Shown in pieces: positions 18,603-26,432 of a DNA stretch of 64,000 bases. The DNA comes from Saprospiraceae bacterium (GTDB lineage Bacteria; Bacteroidota; Bacteroidia; Chitinophagales; Saprospiraceae). The notes under the pieces were generated by a model that saw only the letters and a program-made list of their open reading frames with translations, searched no databases and was not told the DNA's origin. A program made the position numbers and the translations under genes. Within the stretch, counting starts at the first letter, position 1. Each line of letters starts with the position of its first letter. The stretch spans positions 1 to 64,000 of the forward strand of contig JANWVR010000035.1 of assembly GCA_025056735.1 (NCBI GenBank). The letters run 5' to 3'.

Positions 18603-20399
18603 TTACTTGACAAATAGAGCACCTTTCAGTTGCTGGACTCGCCGTGTTCTATCTTCCATCCAGACCTCGTGCACGAAGAGACGGTAGGTGCGCGGGCCTC
18701 TGACCCAGTCCAGAGTGCTGAGGCTATCCGGCATTCGTCCTTCGCGTTTTCGGCCCTCGGTCTCCCATTGGAGCAGGCGCTGCCCAAATTCGAGCGTATC
18801 TGCAACGGTCTGAGCGCCGTTGAGGCGAACCACCATCTCCTTCCCTGAGGACGACAAGCGCACGCTAAGCAACGTCTTCGTCTCCGGCGGCGAGGAGGCC
18901 ACTAAGTTGATTGCATAAAACGTGCGAAAGCCGGCAATACTGACCGATACAGGCGTTTGTTTGGGGTCTTCAGCAGTCAGATACAGGGTCTCGTAGCTGC
19001 CTTGCCGCTCCAGACCCAGATGCTCGAGCACCCTCTGAGTACGCTCGAAAGGAAATAACGAGTCCGGTGCGATAGTTGCTATCGGCTCCGAAAGCCAGCT
19101 GCTTATGCGCTCTAAGGCGCCCTGCTCGCTCAGGAAGTACAGAATAGAGCGCAGCCGCTCGCGATCTTCGTCGGGCAGCGTTGAAAGGTTTTTCTTCAGA
19201 AGGCCGCTGCTCTCAAAGGCCTGATTTTTTTCCAAAATTTCTTTCAAAATGCCCACCTGGCTGCGCTGCGACACTTCAAAAGCACTAAAAGGGCCCACGA
19301 TAGCCGGCACAATAAACAAGGCTAACGACACAGGGATGAAGCGAATGTCATCCGCCTTTGACCATAAAAAATACACGCAGGCCACCAACAACCACACGCC
19401 TGTATGCGCCACGAAATAACGCTCGGGCGTAACGCCATAATCCGAGATGCGCCGACTGATGGCGATAAACAGCAGCACAATCATCGGCGCCAACACCCAC
19501 CAGAAGAACCGCTGATAAAGCGGTACCCAACGGCTGACGGGGAATTCGGGCAGGCGGTAGCTGATGAGGTAAGTGAAAATACCGGCCACCGAAAAGCCCA
19601 GCACCAGCGACGACACCCAACCGCGCGGCAAGTTCCACTCGAGCAGAATTTTAGCCGAATAGGCGTATAGAATGAGAAAGTACAGCCCCACTATCGGCAC
19701 AAACACGTACTGGCACAGATTCTTAAGAAGGACGGGATAGCCCACCTCGTCGTCGTCGAAGGTCATGCGCTTAGGAAAGTGGTAGAGAAAAAACGTCGTC
19801 TGGAACAGGCCCGCCACCACCGCAAACAGATAGCCATAGACTCGCCCGGTCCATTTGAGGTCAAACAACGCATTAACAGCGGCAATAGCCAGCGCTAACC
19901 CTAAGAAAAGGATGGCCGCATACACAACGCCGACGACAAAGTGCGTCAGCAGGCGCTTGTTGTATTCCCAGAAATCGGCCACAACGCCGCGGCGGCTCAG
20001 GAAGGGCGACACAGACGTCCATAGATGCGCCGCAACCAACACTAAGAAATAGCGCGGTACCTGCACGCCTTCCCAGCTAGGATGCTTAGGGTACAACAAC
20101 AAAAAACAGACCGCCGCTGCCAAAAGTCCCAGACTTTGAAGCGCGTAATTCTTCCACCCCTCCCACCCTATTCGCTCGGCCAGCGCTGCGAAGCCAATGC
20201 TCAAAGGCAAACCCAGCAGAGCTGCCATAGCCAACTTGGTACTGTCTGTATTCTCTACTTCGAGGGCAATCAACTGAATAAGCGCGCCCGTGAACGCCGC
20301 AGCACACACCATAGCCGCCGGAAAACGCGCGCAGGCCTCTGCAAAGGCCCGAAGCCACAGAGAAATCGAAAACAAAGGAAGCCGTAGGGAGAAACCCAT
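18603..20399 (-). CDS. DUF4153 family integral membrane protein
   Basis: The 598-residue protein has roughly 11-12 hydrophobic helices in its first 400 residues, followed by a soluble C-terminal domain of about 190 residues. The RRGVVADFWEYNKRLLTHFVVG, LAIAAVNALFDL and FPKRMTFDDDEVGYPVLLKNLCQYVFVPI blocks match DUF4153, a family of unknown function. The start at 20399 gives a short cytoplasmic stretch before the first helix. It is divergent from the next gene, with about 100 bp between them. Confidence 0.8.
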   Translation of the reverse strand: MGFSLRLPLFSISLWLRAFAEACARFPAAMVCAAAFTGALIQLIALEVENTDSTKLAMAALLGLPLSIGFAALAERIGWEGWKNYALQSLGLLAAAVCFLLLYPKHPSWEGVQVPRYFLVLVAAHLWTSVSPFLSRRGVVADFWEYNKRLLTHFVVGVVYAAILFLGLALAIAAVNALFDLKWTGRVYGYLFAVVAGLFQTTFFLYHFPKRMTFDDDEVGYPVLLKNLCQYVFVPIVGLYFLILYAYSAKILLEWNLPRGWVSSLVLGFSVAGIFTYLISYRLPEFPVSRWVPLYQRFFWWVLAPMIVLLFIAISRRISDYGVTPERYFVAHTGVWLLVACVYFLWSKADDIRFIPVSLALFIVPAIVGPFSAFEVSQRSQVGILKEILEKNQAFESSGLLKKNLSTLPDEDRERLRSILYFLSEQGALERISSWLSEPIATIAPDSLFPFERTQRVLEHLGLERQGSYETLYLTAEDPKQTPVSVSIAGFRTFYAINLVASSPPETKTLLSVRLSSSGKEMVVRLNGAQTVADTLEFGQRLLQWETEGRKREGRMPDSLSTLDWVRGPRTYRLFVHEVWMEDRTRRVQQLKGALFVK

Positions 20400-20405
20400 A
20401 CAAGT

Positions 20406-20413
20406 TACTTTTG
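20406..20413 (+). promoter_or_regulatory. -7 promoter element (TACTTTTG) before the secreted-protein gene
   Basis: TACTTTTG followed by CCGG matches the Bacteroidota TAnnTTTG element and lies 90 bp before the ATG at 20503. No TTG is found 17-23 bp further upstream, so the call rests on the -7 box alone. Confidence 0.35.
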
Positions 20414-20502
20414 CCGGTGAAAAAGGTTGTTTTCAGGTCGCTTAAGAAATCGAGCGGAAGCGGCTCGAAGTTTCCAAAACCTGCTCAAAGGTCTTATTTG
20501 CC

Positions 20503-21057
20503 ATGAAATCTTCTACACTCGCGCTGCTTTTTTCCCTGATTAGCGCTGCCTTTTCATTCGCGCAGACATCTGCAACGCCCTCTTTTCCCGCCGATTGGGC
20601 AGGCGCCTGGTCAGGCACGCTCCACATTTACGGCCCGAAGGGCCTGATGAACTCGGTGCAGATGCACTTAGAAATTCATCCCATAGACACTTCTAAGGAG
20701 GGCCGCTATGCCTTTGGTATCGTGTATGGTTCTAAGGAGCAAGACTGGCGGCCGTACGAGTTGGTTCCGGTAGCTCCCGAGCGCGGCCTGTGGAAAGTGG
20801 ATGAAAAGAACAGCATCGTCATCGAGGGCTTTCATTATGGCCCAAAGTTCATCAGCCACTTCACGGTCATGAACAGCCGACTAATGTGCACGTACGAAAA
20901 GCAGGACGCTGAAACCCTGCTCTTTGAGGTGTATTCCGGTACCGACAAACCGATGAGCACGACGGGTAATACCGAACACGCGGGCGAGAAAATCCCGGAA
21001 GTGAACACCTACCCGCTGAGCGTATTCCAGCGGGCAGTGCTAAAAAAACAACCGTAG
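20503..21057 (+). CDS. Secreted protein of unknown function
   Basis: This 184-residue protein has a clear signal peptide (about 1-20, AAFSFAQ) and a mature part beginning near ADWAGAWSGTLHIYG, rich in predicted beta strands (MHLEIHPIDTSKEGRYAFGIVYG). The opening W-x-G-x-W-x-G-T pattern resembles lipocalin-like or avidin-like small barrels found in Bacteroidota secreted proteins, but I cannot assign a family. It lies 8 bp before the YdjM-family gene, so the two are probably co-transcribed. Confidence 0.75.
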   Translation: MKSSTLALLFSLISAAFSFAQTSATPSFPADWAGAWSGTLHIYGPKGLMNSVQMHLEIHPIDTSKEGRYAFGIVYGSKEQDWRPYELVPVAPERGLWKVDEKNSIVIEGFHYGPKFISHFTVMNSRLMCTYEKQDAETLLFEVYSGTDKPMSTTGNTEHAGEKIPEVNTYPLSVFQRAVLKKQP

Positions 21058-21065
21058 CGCAACCT

Positions 21066-22319
21066 ATGGACTCGTTGACGCAAATCGTACTGGGAGCAGC
21101 CTGTGGCGAGGCGGTAGCGGGCCGACGCCTGGGCAATCGCGCCATGCTTTGGGGCGCTATTGGTGGCACTATCCCCGACTTAGACGTGATGGCGGAGCTC
21201 TTCACGGACCGCCTGACAGCGATGAGCTTCCACCGCGGCTTCATGCACTCGATGCTGTTTGCCGCCGTGGCGCCATGGGTATTTGCGTGGTTGGCGCAGT
21301 TCTTTTATAGCCAGCGCATTCACCAGCTGCGCGGCTACAAGCTCATTGCCGGGCTGATCTGGGTACTGTTCTTTCTCGCTGCGGCGGCGGGCATCAACTA
21401 TGTGCCAGTAGTGCTGTTTGGGCGCATCAGCTGGTACATATTTATCCCCACCCTCGTGCTGGGCTTCTGGTTTGTACTCTGGCTCTGGCGCGACTACTGG
21501 ATGCGCGACCTCGGCCCGGTGCAGGCGCCGTATCTGACGTGGGTGTCGCTGTTTTTCTGGAGCATTTTTACCCACCCGCTTTTAGACTGTTGTACCAACT
21601 TCGGCACGCAAATCTGGCAGCCCTTCTCCGACCTGCGCATACAATGGAACACCGTGTCGGTGGTGGACCCGCTCTACACCGTGCCCTTTGCGCTCTGCCT
21701 GTTGCTGGCTACACGGTTGGAGCGCGCACAACCGCTGCGCCTTTACTTGACCTGGGCGGGTATCCTATGGAGCTGCGGCTATTTAGCCTACAATTATTTC
21801 ACTAAGCAGCATGTCGAGCGCCTCTTTGAGCAAGCGTTAGCTGAACGCCAATTGGAGTATCGGCGCTACATGACCAACCCGACCATTTTCAATAACATCG
21901 TCTGGTACGGCGTGGCCGAAGCCGACAGCGCCTATTACTACGGCTTAGTAAGTCTCCACGACTGCCAACCTCGATTCGAGCGCATCTCCCTTATCCCTAA
22001 AAACCACCATCTGCTCGACCACATCCCGCCCGACGAGCGGGCCGTGCGCTTCCTGCGCTGGTTCTCCGACGGCTACTACGATGTGCTGCCCTACGGCCAA
22101 ACCGGCGATACCCTCCAAGTCAACGACCTGCGTTTTGGGCTACAATCAGATACACTGATTAACCGCAACTACATCTTCCCTTTCCTACTCTTCCGGAAAC
22201 CCGACGGACACTGGGACATTTACCAACGCAACCGCTCGCCGCAGGACCCAAAAGAAATCAAGCGCTTCTTAAGCGAACTGTGGCAGCGCATCCAGGGCAA
22301 ACCCTGCCCAGTGAAATGA
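21066..22319 (+). CDS. YdjM-family (DUF457) membrane-bound metal-dependent hydrolase-like protein
   Basis: This protein has 417 residues. The N-terminus (MDSLTQIVLGAACGEAV, GGTIPDLDVM, SFHRGFMHSMLF) carries the conserved Asp and His residues of the YdjM/PF04307 family, predicted metal-dependent hydrolases of the inner membrane. About five helices follow, with FWSIFTHPLLDCCTNFGTQ as the second conserved His/Asp block. Residues about 245-417 form an additional soluble domain (from VERLFEQALAERQLEYRRYMTN) not found in short YdjM proteins. The substrate is unknown. The gene starts 8 bp after the secreted-protein stop. Confidence 0.88.
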   Translation: MDSLTQIVLGAACGEAVAGRRLGNRAMLWGAIGGTIPDLDVMAELFTDRLTAMSFHRGFMHSMLFAAVAPWVFAWLAQFFYSQRIHQLRGYKLIAGLIWVLFFLAAAAGINYVPVVLFGRISWYIFIPTLVLGFWFVLWLWRDYWMRDLGPVQAPYLTWVSLFFWSIFTHPLLDCCTNFGTQIWQPFSDLRIQWNTVSVVDPLYTVPFALCLLLATRLERAQPLRLYLTWAGILWSCGYLAYNYFTKQHVERLFEQALAERQLEYRRYMTNPTIFNNIVWYGVAEADSAYYYGLVSLHDCQPRFERISLIPKNHHLLDHIPPDERAVRFLRWFSDGYYDVLPYGQTGDTLQVNDLRFGLQSDTLINRNYIFPFLLFRKPDGHWDIYQRNRSPQDPKEIKRFLSELWQRIQGKPCPVK

Positions 22320-22462
22320 GCAAAGCCAACCGCTAAACTATCGCGCCCGACCTTTCCCTCTTCATAGCCCGCCATTTTTAATCGCTATCCCACATTTATG
22401 GCATTTCTTTTGCCAGGAGTCGGCGTATGTCACTGAGAACGCTAACCAAAATGTACTTAATC

Positions 22463-23845
22463 ATGAGAAAAGCATTTTTCCGACTCCTTCTCTCGCTGGG
22501 CGTGTTTTTGCTGGGCTCGCTGGCCTGGCAAAGTTGTGGCGACGGCACGCCTCGCACAACCAACGACGCTACGACGCAATCTGCCGAAGCCGCTCGGCAA
22601 TGGAACGAACTGTTCTTAGAGCTAGAGCGCTATGCCCCCAACTACCGCCCTTGCCCTGCCGCCCGCGCACTGGCTTACCTGGGCTTAGCCGCTTACGAAG
22701 CGTGTATTGCAGGCATGCCCGGTTATAACTCTATTGCAGAGCGCGCACTGGGCCTTAGTCTCCCCAAGGCAAATAAAAACGAGGAGTACTACTGGCCAGA
22801 GGTCGTTAACGCTACTTATGGCTACTTGATGCCGCTCTTTTTTGACCATATGCCGGCCTCCGACCGACAGAAGATAAAGGCACTCGAAGCCCAGTTAGAC
22901 CAGCGCCTCTTCAGCGAAACGACGGAAAGCGTCTTTATTCGCTCGCGTCAGCATGGGCGCGACGTTGCCCAGCGCATATGGGAATGGGCAAAGAGCGATG
23001 CCGTGGGTCACGACGCCCACAAAGACCCTTTCCGCGGCTACAATTGGCAGGCGCGCAATACCAAACCCTACGACTGGGAGCCGCTCTCCCCTGGCCCGGG
23101 CAATGGCCTATTCCCCTACTGGGGCAACGTGCGCACCTTTGCTTTGCCCGGTTCCGCCCTGCTCTGCCGCCCGCCGCTGCCGTATAGCGAAGCCCCCAAC
23201 TCGCCGCTCTACACCCAGGCGCTCGAGGTATATGCCCAAAACACACCGCAATTACCCTTCGAATCGCGCTGGATTGCTGAATTCTGGTCCGACGACCTAC
23301 TCAACCTGACATTTAGCCCGGCGTCGCGCTGGATTGCCATCACCAACCAGGTTATCCAAAAAGAGTCTGCCTCTCTGGCTACCGCCTTAGAAGCCTATGC
23401 CAAAGTGGGCCTGGCACTCAACGACGCTGCCGTCGGCTGCTGGCATTCCAAATACCACTACAATATCGAACGCCCACAAGCCTACATCCGGCGCGTCATT
23501 GACCCGAACTGGAAGACCAACTTGAACAACCCGCTCAACAGCGACCGCAGCATCACGCCGTCGTTCCCAGCATACCCGTCGGGCCATTCCACCTTTGGCG
23601 CCGCCGCTGCTGAGGCCTTAGCCAGCGTCTTTGGCTACGCCTATCCCATGACCGACCGCTGCCACGAAGGCCGCACTGAATTCGTCGGCACACCGCGCAC
23701 GTTTGACAGCTTCTATGAAATGGCTCAGGAAAACGCCTGGTCGCGCGTGTTGCTGGGCGTGCACTTCCGTATGGACTGCGACGAAGGCGTCCGTTACGGC
23801 ACCATTGTAGGACGCTACGTCAACCAACTGCCCTGGCGCCGTTAA
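22463..23845 (+). CDS. Vanadium-dependent haloperoxidase / PAP2-type phosphatase
   Basis: This 460-residue exported enzyme has a hydrophobic N-terminus ending AWQSCGDG, either a signal peptide or a non-canonical lipoprotein signal. The vanadate/phosphate pocket is visible: KYHYNIERPQAYIR (about 330-343, Lys and Arg), PAYPSGHSTFG (Ser373-Gly374-His375), and WSRVLLGVHFRMD with the Arg and the catalytic His at about 434. The family oxidises halides with hydrogen peroxide, or acts as an acid phosphatase; sequence does not separate the two. The ATG at 22463 is preferred over 22427 because it starts directly at the signal sequence. A strong terminator follows. Confidence 0.88.
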   Translation: MRKAFFRLLLSLGVFLLGSLAWQSCGDGTPRTTNDATTQSAEAARQWNELFLELERYAPNYRPCPAARALAYLGLAAYEACIAGMPGYNSIAERALGLSLPKANKNEEYYWPEVVNATYGYLMPLFFDHMPASDRQKIKALEAQLDQRLFSETTESVFIRSRQHGRDVAQRIWEWAKSDAVGHDAHKDPFRGYNWQARNTKPYDWEPLSPGPGNGLFPYWGNVRTFALPGSALLCRPPLPYSEAPNSPLYTQALEVYAQNTPQLPFESRWIAEFWSDDLLNLTFSPASRWIAITNQVIQKESASLATALEAYAKVGLALNDAAVGCWHSKYHYNIERPQAYIRRVIDPNWKTNLNNPLNSDRSITPSFPAYPSGHSTFGAAAAEALASVFGYAYPMTDRCHEGRTEFVGTPRTFDSFYEMAQENAWSRVLLGVHFRMDCDEGVRYGTIVGRYVNQLPWRR

Positions 23846-23866
23846 AAAAGCTGCTCACAGCCGATG

Positions 23867-23905
23867 AAAAAGCCTCGCAAAGTGCAGCCTTTGCGAGGCT
23901 TTTTT
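23867..23905 (+). terminator. Rho-independent terminator of the haloperoxidase gene
   Basis: A 16-bp perfect stem (AAAAAGCCTCGCAAAG and its complement, 23867-23882 and 23889-23904) with a 6-nt loop ends in a T-run. It lies 22 bp after the stop. The A-rich left arm would also allow termination on the opposite strand. Confidence 0.85.
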
Positions 23906-23944
23906 GTTGCCACCGTACCTTTACCGCAAAACAGCATCCCACCT

Positions 23945-24388
23945 ATGGCATCTTTCCAACGCACTGCCTCTGCCGTGTGGAACGGCAACGGCCCTGACGG
24001 CTCGGGCGTCCTTAATGGTCCATCGGGCGTCCTCACCAACACGCCCTATTCGGCCAAATTGCGCTTCCAAAACGAAGACGGACGCGCCGGCACAAACCCT
24101 GAGGAACTCATTGCCGCCGCTCACGCCGGCTGCTTCGCCATGGCGCTCAGCTTTGCTCTCACGAACGCCGGCTTCGCACCCGAAACCCTGCGCTGCTCGG
24201 CCACGATTTCCATGGAAAAAACCGACGCCGGCTGGACGTTCGCCCATATCGCCCTGCAACTGGAGGCCAGCGTGCCAGGTATTTCGGAAGAGAAATTTCA
24301 AGAGCTGGCCGATGGCGCCAAAAACGGCTGTCCAGTCAGCCGCGCCCTGAGCGCCGTGCCCATTTCACTGCAAGCACGACTGCTCTAA
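23945..24388 (+). CDS. OsmC-family peroxiredoxin
   Basis: This 147-residue cytoplasmic protein matches OsmC, a thiol peroxidase that reduces organic hydroperoxides. The two redox cysteines are present at Cys63 (ELIAAAHAGCFAMAL) and Cys129 (NGCPVSRAL), together with the Glu of NPEELIAAAH. The N-terminal strand pair (AVWNGNGPDGSGVL) is typical. The start at 23945 was chosen because the in-frame upstream codons lie inside the preceding terminator. The stop overlaps the stop of convergent tatD by 4 bp. Confidence 0.93.
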   Translation: MASFQRTASAVWNGNGPDGSGVLNGPSGVLTNTPYSAKLRFQNEDGRAGTNPEELIAAAHAGCFAMALSFALTNAGFAPETLRCSATISMEKTDAGWTFAHIALQLEASVPGISEEKFQELADGAKNGCPVSRALSAVPISLQARLL

Positions 24389-25164
24389 TTTGAGCCAAAC
24401 AGCCGGAGCGCATTTTGCGTGGTCGCCTGCGCGATGGCTTCCAACGAGGTTTCCTTCAGCTGCGCCAGCGTTTCCGCTACGGCCACGATGAATGCACTTT
24501 CGTTGCGCCGCCCTTTGTAGAGGGTGGGCGTCAGGTAGGGCGCGTCAGTTTCCAACACGATGTGCTCCAAAGGTATTTGCCTCACCACTGCCTGCAGGGG
24601 TGAGTTGGGTCGCGTGAGGGCGCCCCCTAAGCCCAGCATAAAACCCAGGTTTATCATCTCCAACGCTTCGCTGAGCGAGCCTTCGAAGCAGTGAAAGATG
24701 CCGCGCAGACGGCCGTCCTGGTGCTGGCGCACGATGTCTATGGCCTCGCGGTTGGCGCTTCGGCTGTGAATGATGAGCGGACGGCCCAGGTCTCGAGCCC
24801 AACAGCAATGGCGGGCGAAAGCCTCTTGCTGGATGTCGAGCGTGCTTTTGTCCCAATATAGGTCAATGCCCGTCTCGCCAACGCCGGCCCAGAAGCGCTC
24901 GGCCAGCCAGCGCTCGACGACGTCTAACTCCGACCGGTAGGTGTCGGGTTGAACGTGTGTAGGGTGCAGGCCCATCATAGCGAAGCAATGCTGCGGAAAG
25001 GCCGCCTCCAGATCGAGCATGGGCTGAACGGAAGCGGAGTCAATATTGGGCAAATACATGCGCTCCACGCCGGCTGCTATGGCGCGCTGCACCATTTCGG
25101 GGCGGTCATGGTCAAATTTGCTTGAGTACAGATGGGCGTGGGTGTCAATCAGCGTGGGCGGCAT
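24385..25164 (-). CDS. tatD: TatD-family metal-dependent deoxyribonuclease
   Basis: This 259-residue TIM-barrel hydrolase has the family's metal ligands: DTHAHL at about residues 7-12, the Glu in GETGIDLYW, LIIHSRSA, and ETDAPYLTP near the C-terminus. Characterised members have 3'-5' exonuclease or AP-endonuclease activity; the role here is inferred from family. The gene begins 20 bp after an array of palindromic repeats that separates it from the M28 peptidase gene. It could be transcribed from the latter's promoter through the repeats. Confidence 0.93.
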   Translation of the reverse strand: MPPTLIDTHAHLYSSKFDHDRPEMVQRAIAAGVERMYLPNIDSASVQPMLDLEAAFPQHCFAMMGLHPTHVQPDTYRSELDVVERWLAERFWAGVGETGIDLYWDKSTLDIQQEAFARHCCWARDLGRPLIIHSRSANREAIDIVRQHQDGRLRGIFHCFEGSLSEALEMINLGFMLGLGGALTRPNSPLQAVVRQIPLEHIVLETDAPYLTPTLYKGRRNESAFIVAVAETLAQLKETSLEAIAQATTQNALRLFGSN

Positions 25165-25184
25165 AGTGGATAAAATGCAGAGGA

Positions 25185-25322
25185 GGCCAAAAAAGTTTGG
25201 CCGCTACGGGCGATATTTATATTTTTATGTGAGGCTTAATTTACTTCGGACCAAACAAGTTTGGTCGTTACGGTTAGGCCAAACAAGTTTGGCCGTTACG
25301 GGTGGGCCAAACAAGTTTGGCC
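25185..25322. repeat. Palindromic repeat array A (four copies, 28-bp period in three)
   Basis: Four copies of the 18-bp palindrome GGCCAAACAAGTTTGGCC occur at 25185-25202 (one change), 25249-25266 (GACC...GGTC, both arms changed together), 25277-25294 and 25305-25322 (both exact). The last three are spaced exactly 28 bp. Each copy is followed by GTTACGG or GCTAC(A)GG. The array fills the gap between the M28 peptidase stop (1 bp away) and the tatD start (20 bp away). The same element recurs at 58427-58544. Confidence 0.85.
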
Positions 25323-25323
25323 G

Positions 25324-26397
25324 CTACAGGGCGCCGGCGGCGGTGCGATAGAGGACGGTGGCCACCACGTGGCCAACCATGCCCAGTATGCTGCGGTCAA
25401 TGACATCTAAGTTGTCGCGGTGCGTGTGGTGGTGCGCGCCGAAGGCCGCTGGGGGCGGGTTAGGAATGCTAATAATGTTGACCGTTGGGATGCGCAGGCC
25501 GCGCATGACGAACACATGGTCGTCGGTGATGTAGCCACCCGGCCGGTCTATGAAGAAGCCGCCATAGCCGAGTTCTTGCGCAATCGTCCAGATGCGGTTT
25601 TGCAAGGCCGGCGCATTTTGGGCCGAATAGCCCTCACGCGGGAAAAGAGCGCCACGCGCGCCTACCATATCGAGCAGGATGCCAAATTGAGCCGTATAGC
25701 CGGGCCGGTGCGGCGTGCGTGCCCAATGCTGCGAGCCGAGGCACCAGGTGAGCGTTTTCTGGTCGCTGGCAGCCTGCATCATGACGGATTGACCCGACTC
25801 GTTGCGGTCGTCGCCTAAGTCTTCGGCATCGAAGAGGACGAAGTCCACGCCAATGCCTTCGATAGGGTGCTGTTGGAGCATTCGGGCCAGTTCGAGCAAA
25901 ACGGCCACGCCGCTGCCGCCGTCGTCGGCGCCCAGGATGGGTTTTTCGGTATCTTTATCATCTTTATCGGCGATGTGGCGCGAGTCCCAGTGTGCGCACA
26001 GGAGCACGCGATTGGCGCGTTCAGGGTGGTACTGGGCGATGATGTTGACAGCATCGCGCGGGCCGAAATAGGTTTTGGCCACGAAAGGCTGCTCGACGAC
26101 GTCTAAGCCGAAGCGTCTGAATTCGCCGGCCAACCAAGCAGCGCATTTTTTGTGCGCGGGCGTTCCGGGCACGCGCGGGCCAAAGGAGACCTGTTTTTCT
26201 ACGAAATAGAACGCTGAGTCAGGGCTAAAAGACGGCACATTCACCTGTATGCGGGGCGCAGGCGCCGGATTGGGCGAAGATGGCGTGCGCGAGGAATTTT
26301 CAGGCAAATAACGCACCAGATAGGGAATGACAAAAGCAGCCAACAGAAGGGCTACTATCCAAAGCCGCTTATTTCGGAAGAAGGAAGCAAGAGCCAT
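25324..26397 (-). CDS. M28-family zinc peptidase / glutaminyl cyclase-like protein
   Basis: This 357-residue protein has one N-terminal membrane anchor (about residues 12-28) and an exported catalytic domain. The zinc ligands of M28 are recognisable: CAHWDSR (His, Asp), ILGADDGGSG (bridging Asp), LFDAEDLG (Glu pair) and the late HTHRDNLDVID (His). The size and the FGPRVPGTPAHKKCAAWL opening resemble the glutaminyl-peptide cyclotransferase-like branch, so aminopeptidase and glutaminyl cyclase are both possible. A palindrome array begins 1 bp after the stop. Confidence 0.9.
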   Translation of the reverse strand: MALASFFRNKRLWIVALLLAAFVIPYLVRYLPENSSRTPSSPNPAPAPRIQVNVPSFSPDSAFYFVEKQVSFGPRVPGTPAHKKCAAWLAGEFRRFGLDVVEQPFVAKTYFGPRDAVNIIAQYHPERANRVLLCAHWDSRHIADKDDKDTEKPILGADDGGSGVAVLLELARMLQQHPIEGIGVDFVLFDAEDLGDDRNESGQSVMMQAASDQKTLTWCLGSQHWARTPHRPGYTAQFGILLDMVGARGALFPREGYSAQNAPALQNRIWTIAQELGYGGFFIDRPGGYITDDHVFVMRGLRIPTVNIISIPNPPPAAFGAHHHTHRDNLDVIDRSILGMVGHVVATVLYRTAAGAL

Positions 26398-26432
26398 GTT
26401 GGAGGAGTATCGAGAGGGCAGTGAGCAAAAAT

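Noticed and set aside
25185-25322. CRISPR array candidate
   Set aside because: The regularly spaced repeats have spacers of only 7-10 bp that are themselves conserved, units are near-perfect palindromes of 18 bp, and no cas genes are nearby.
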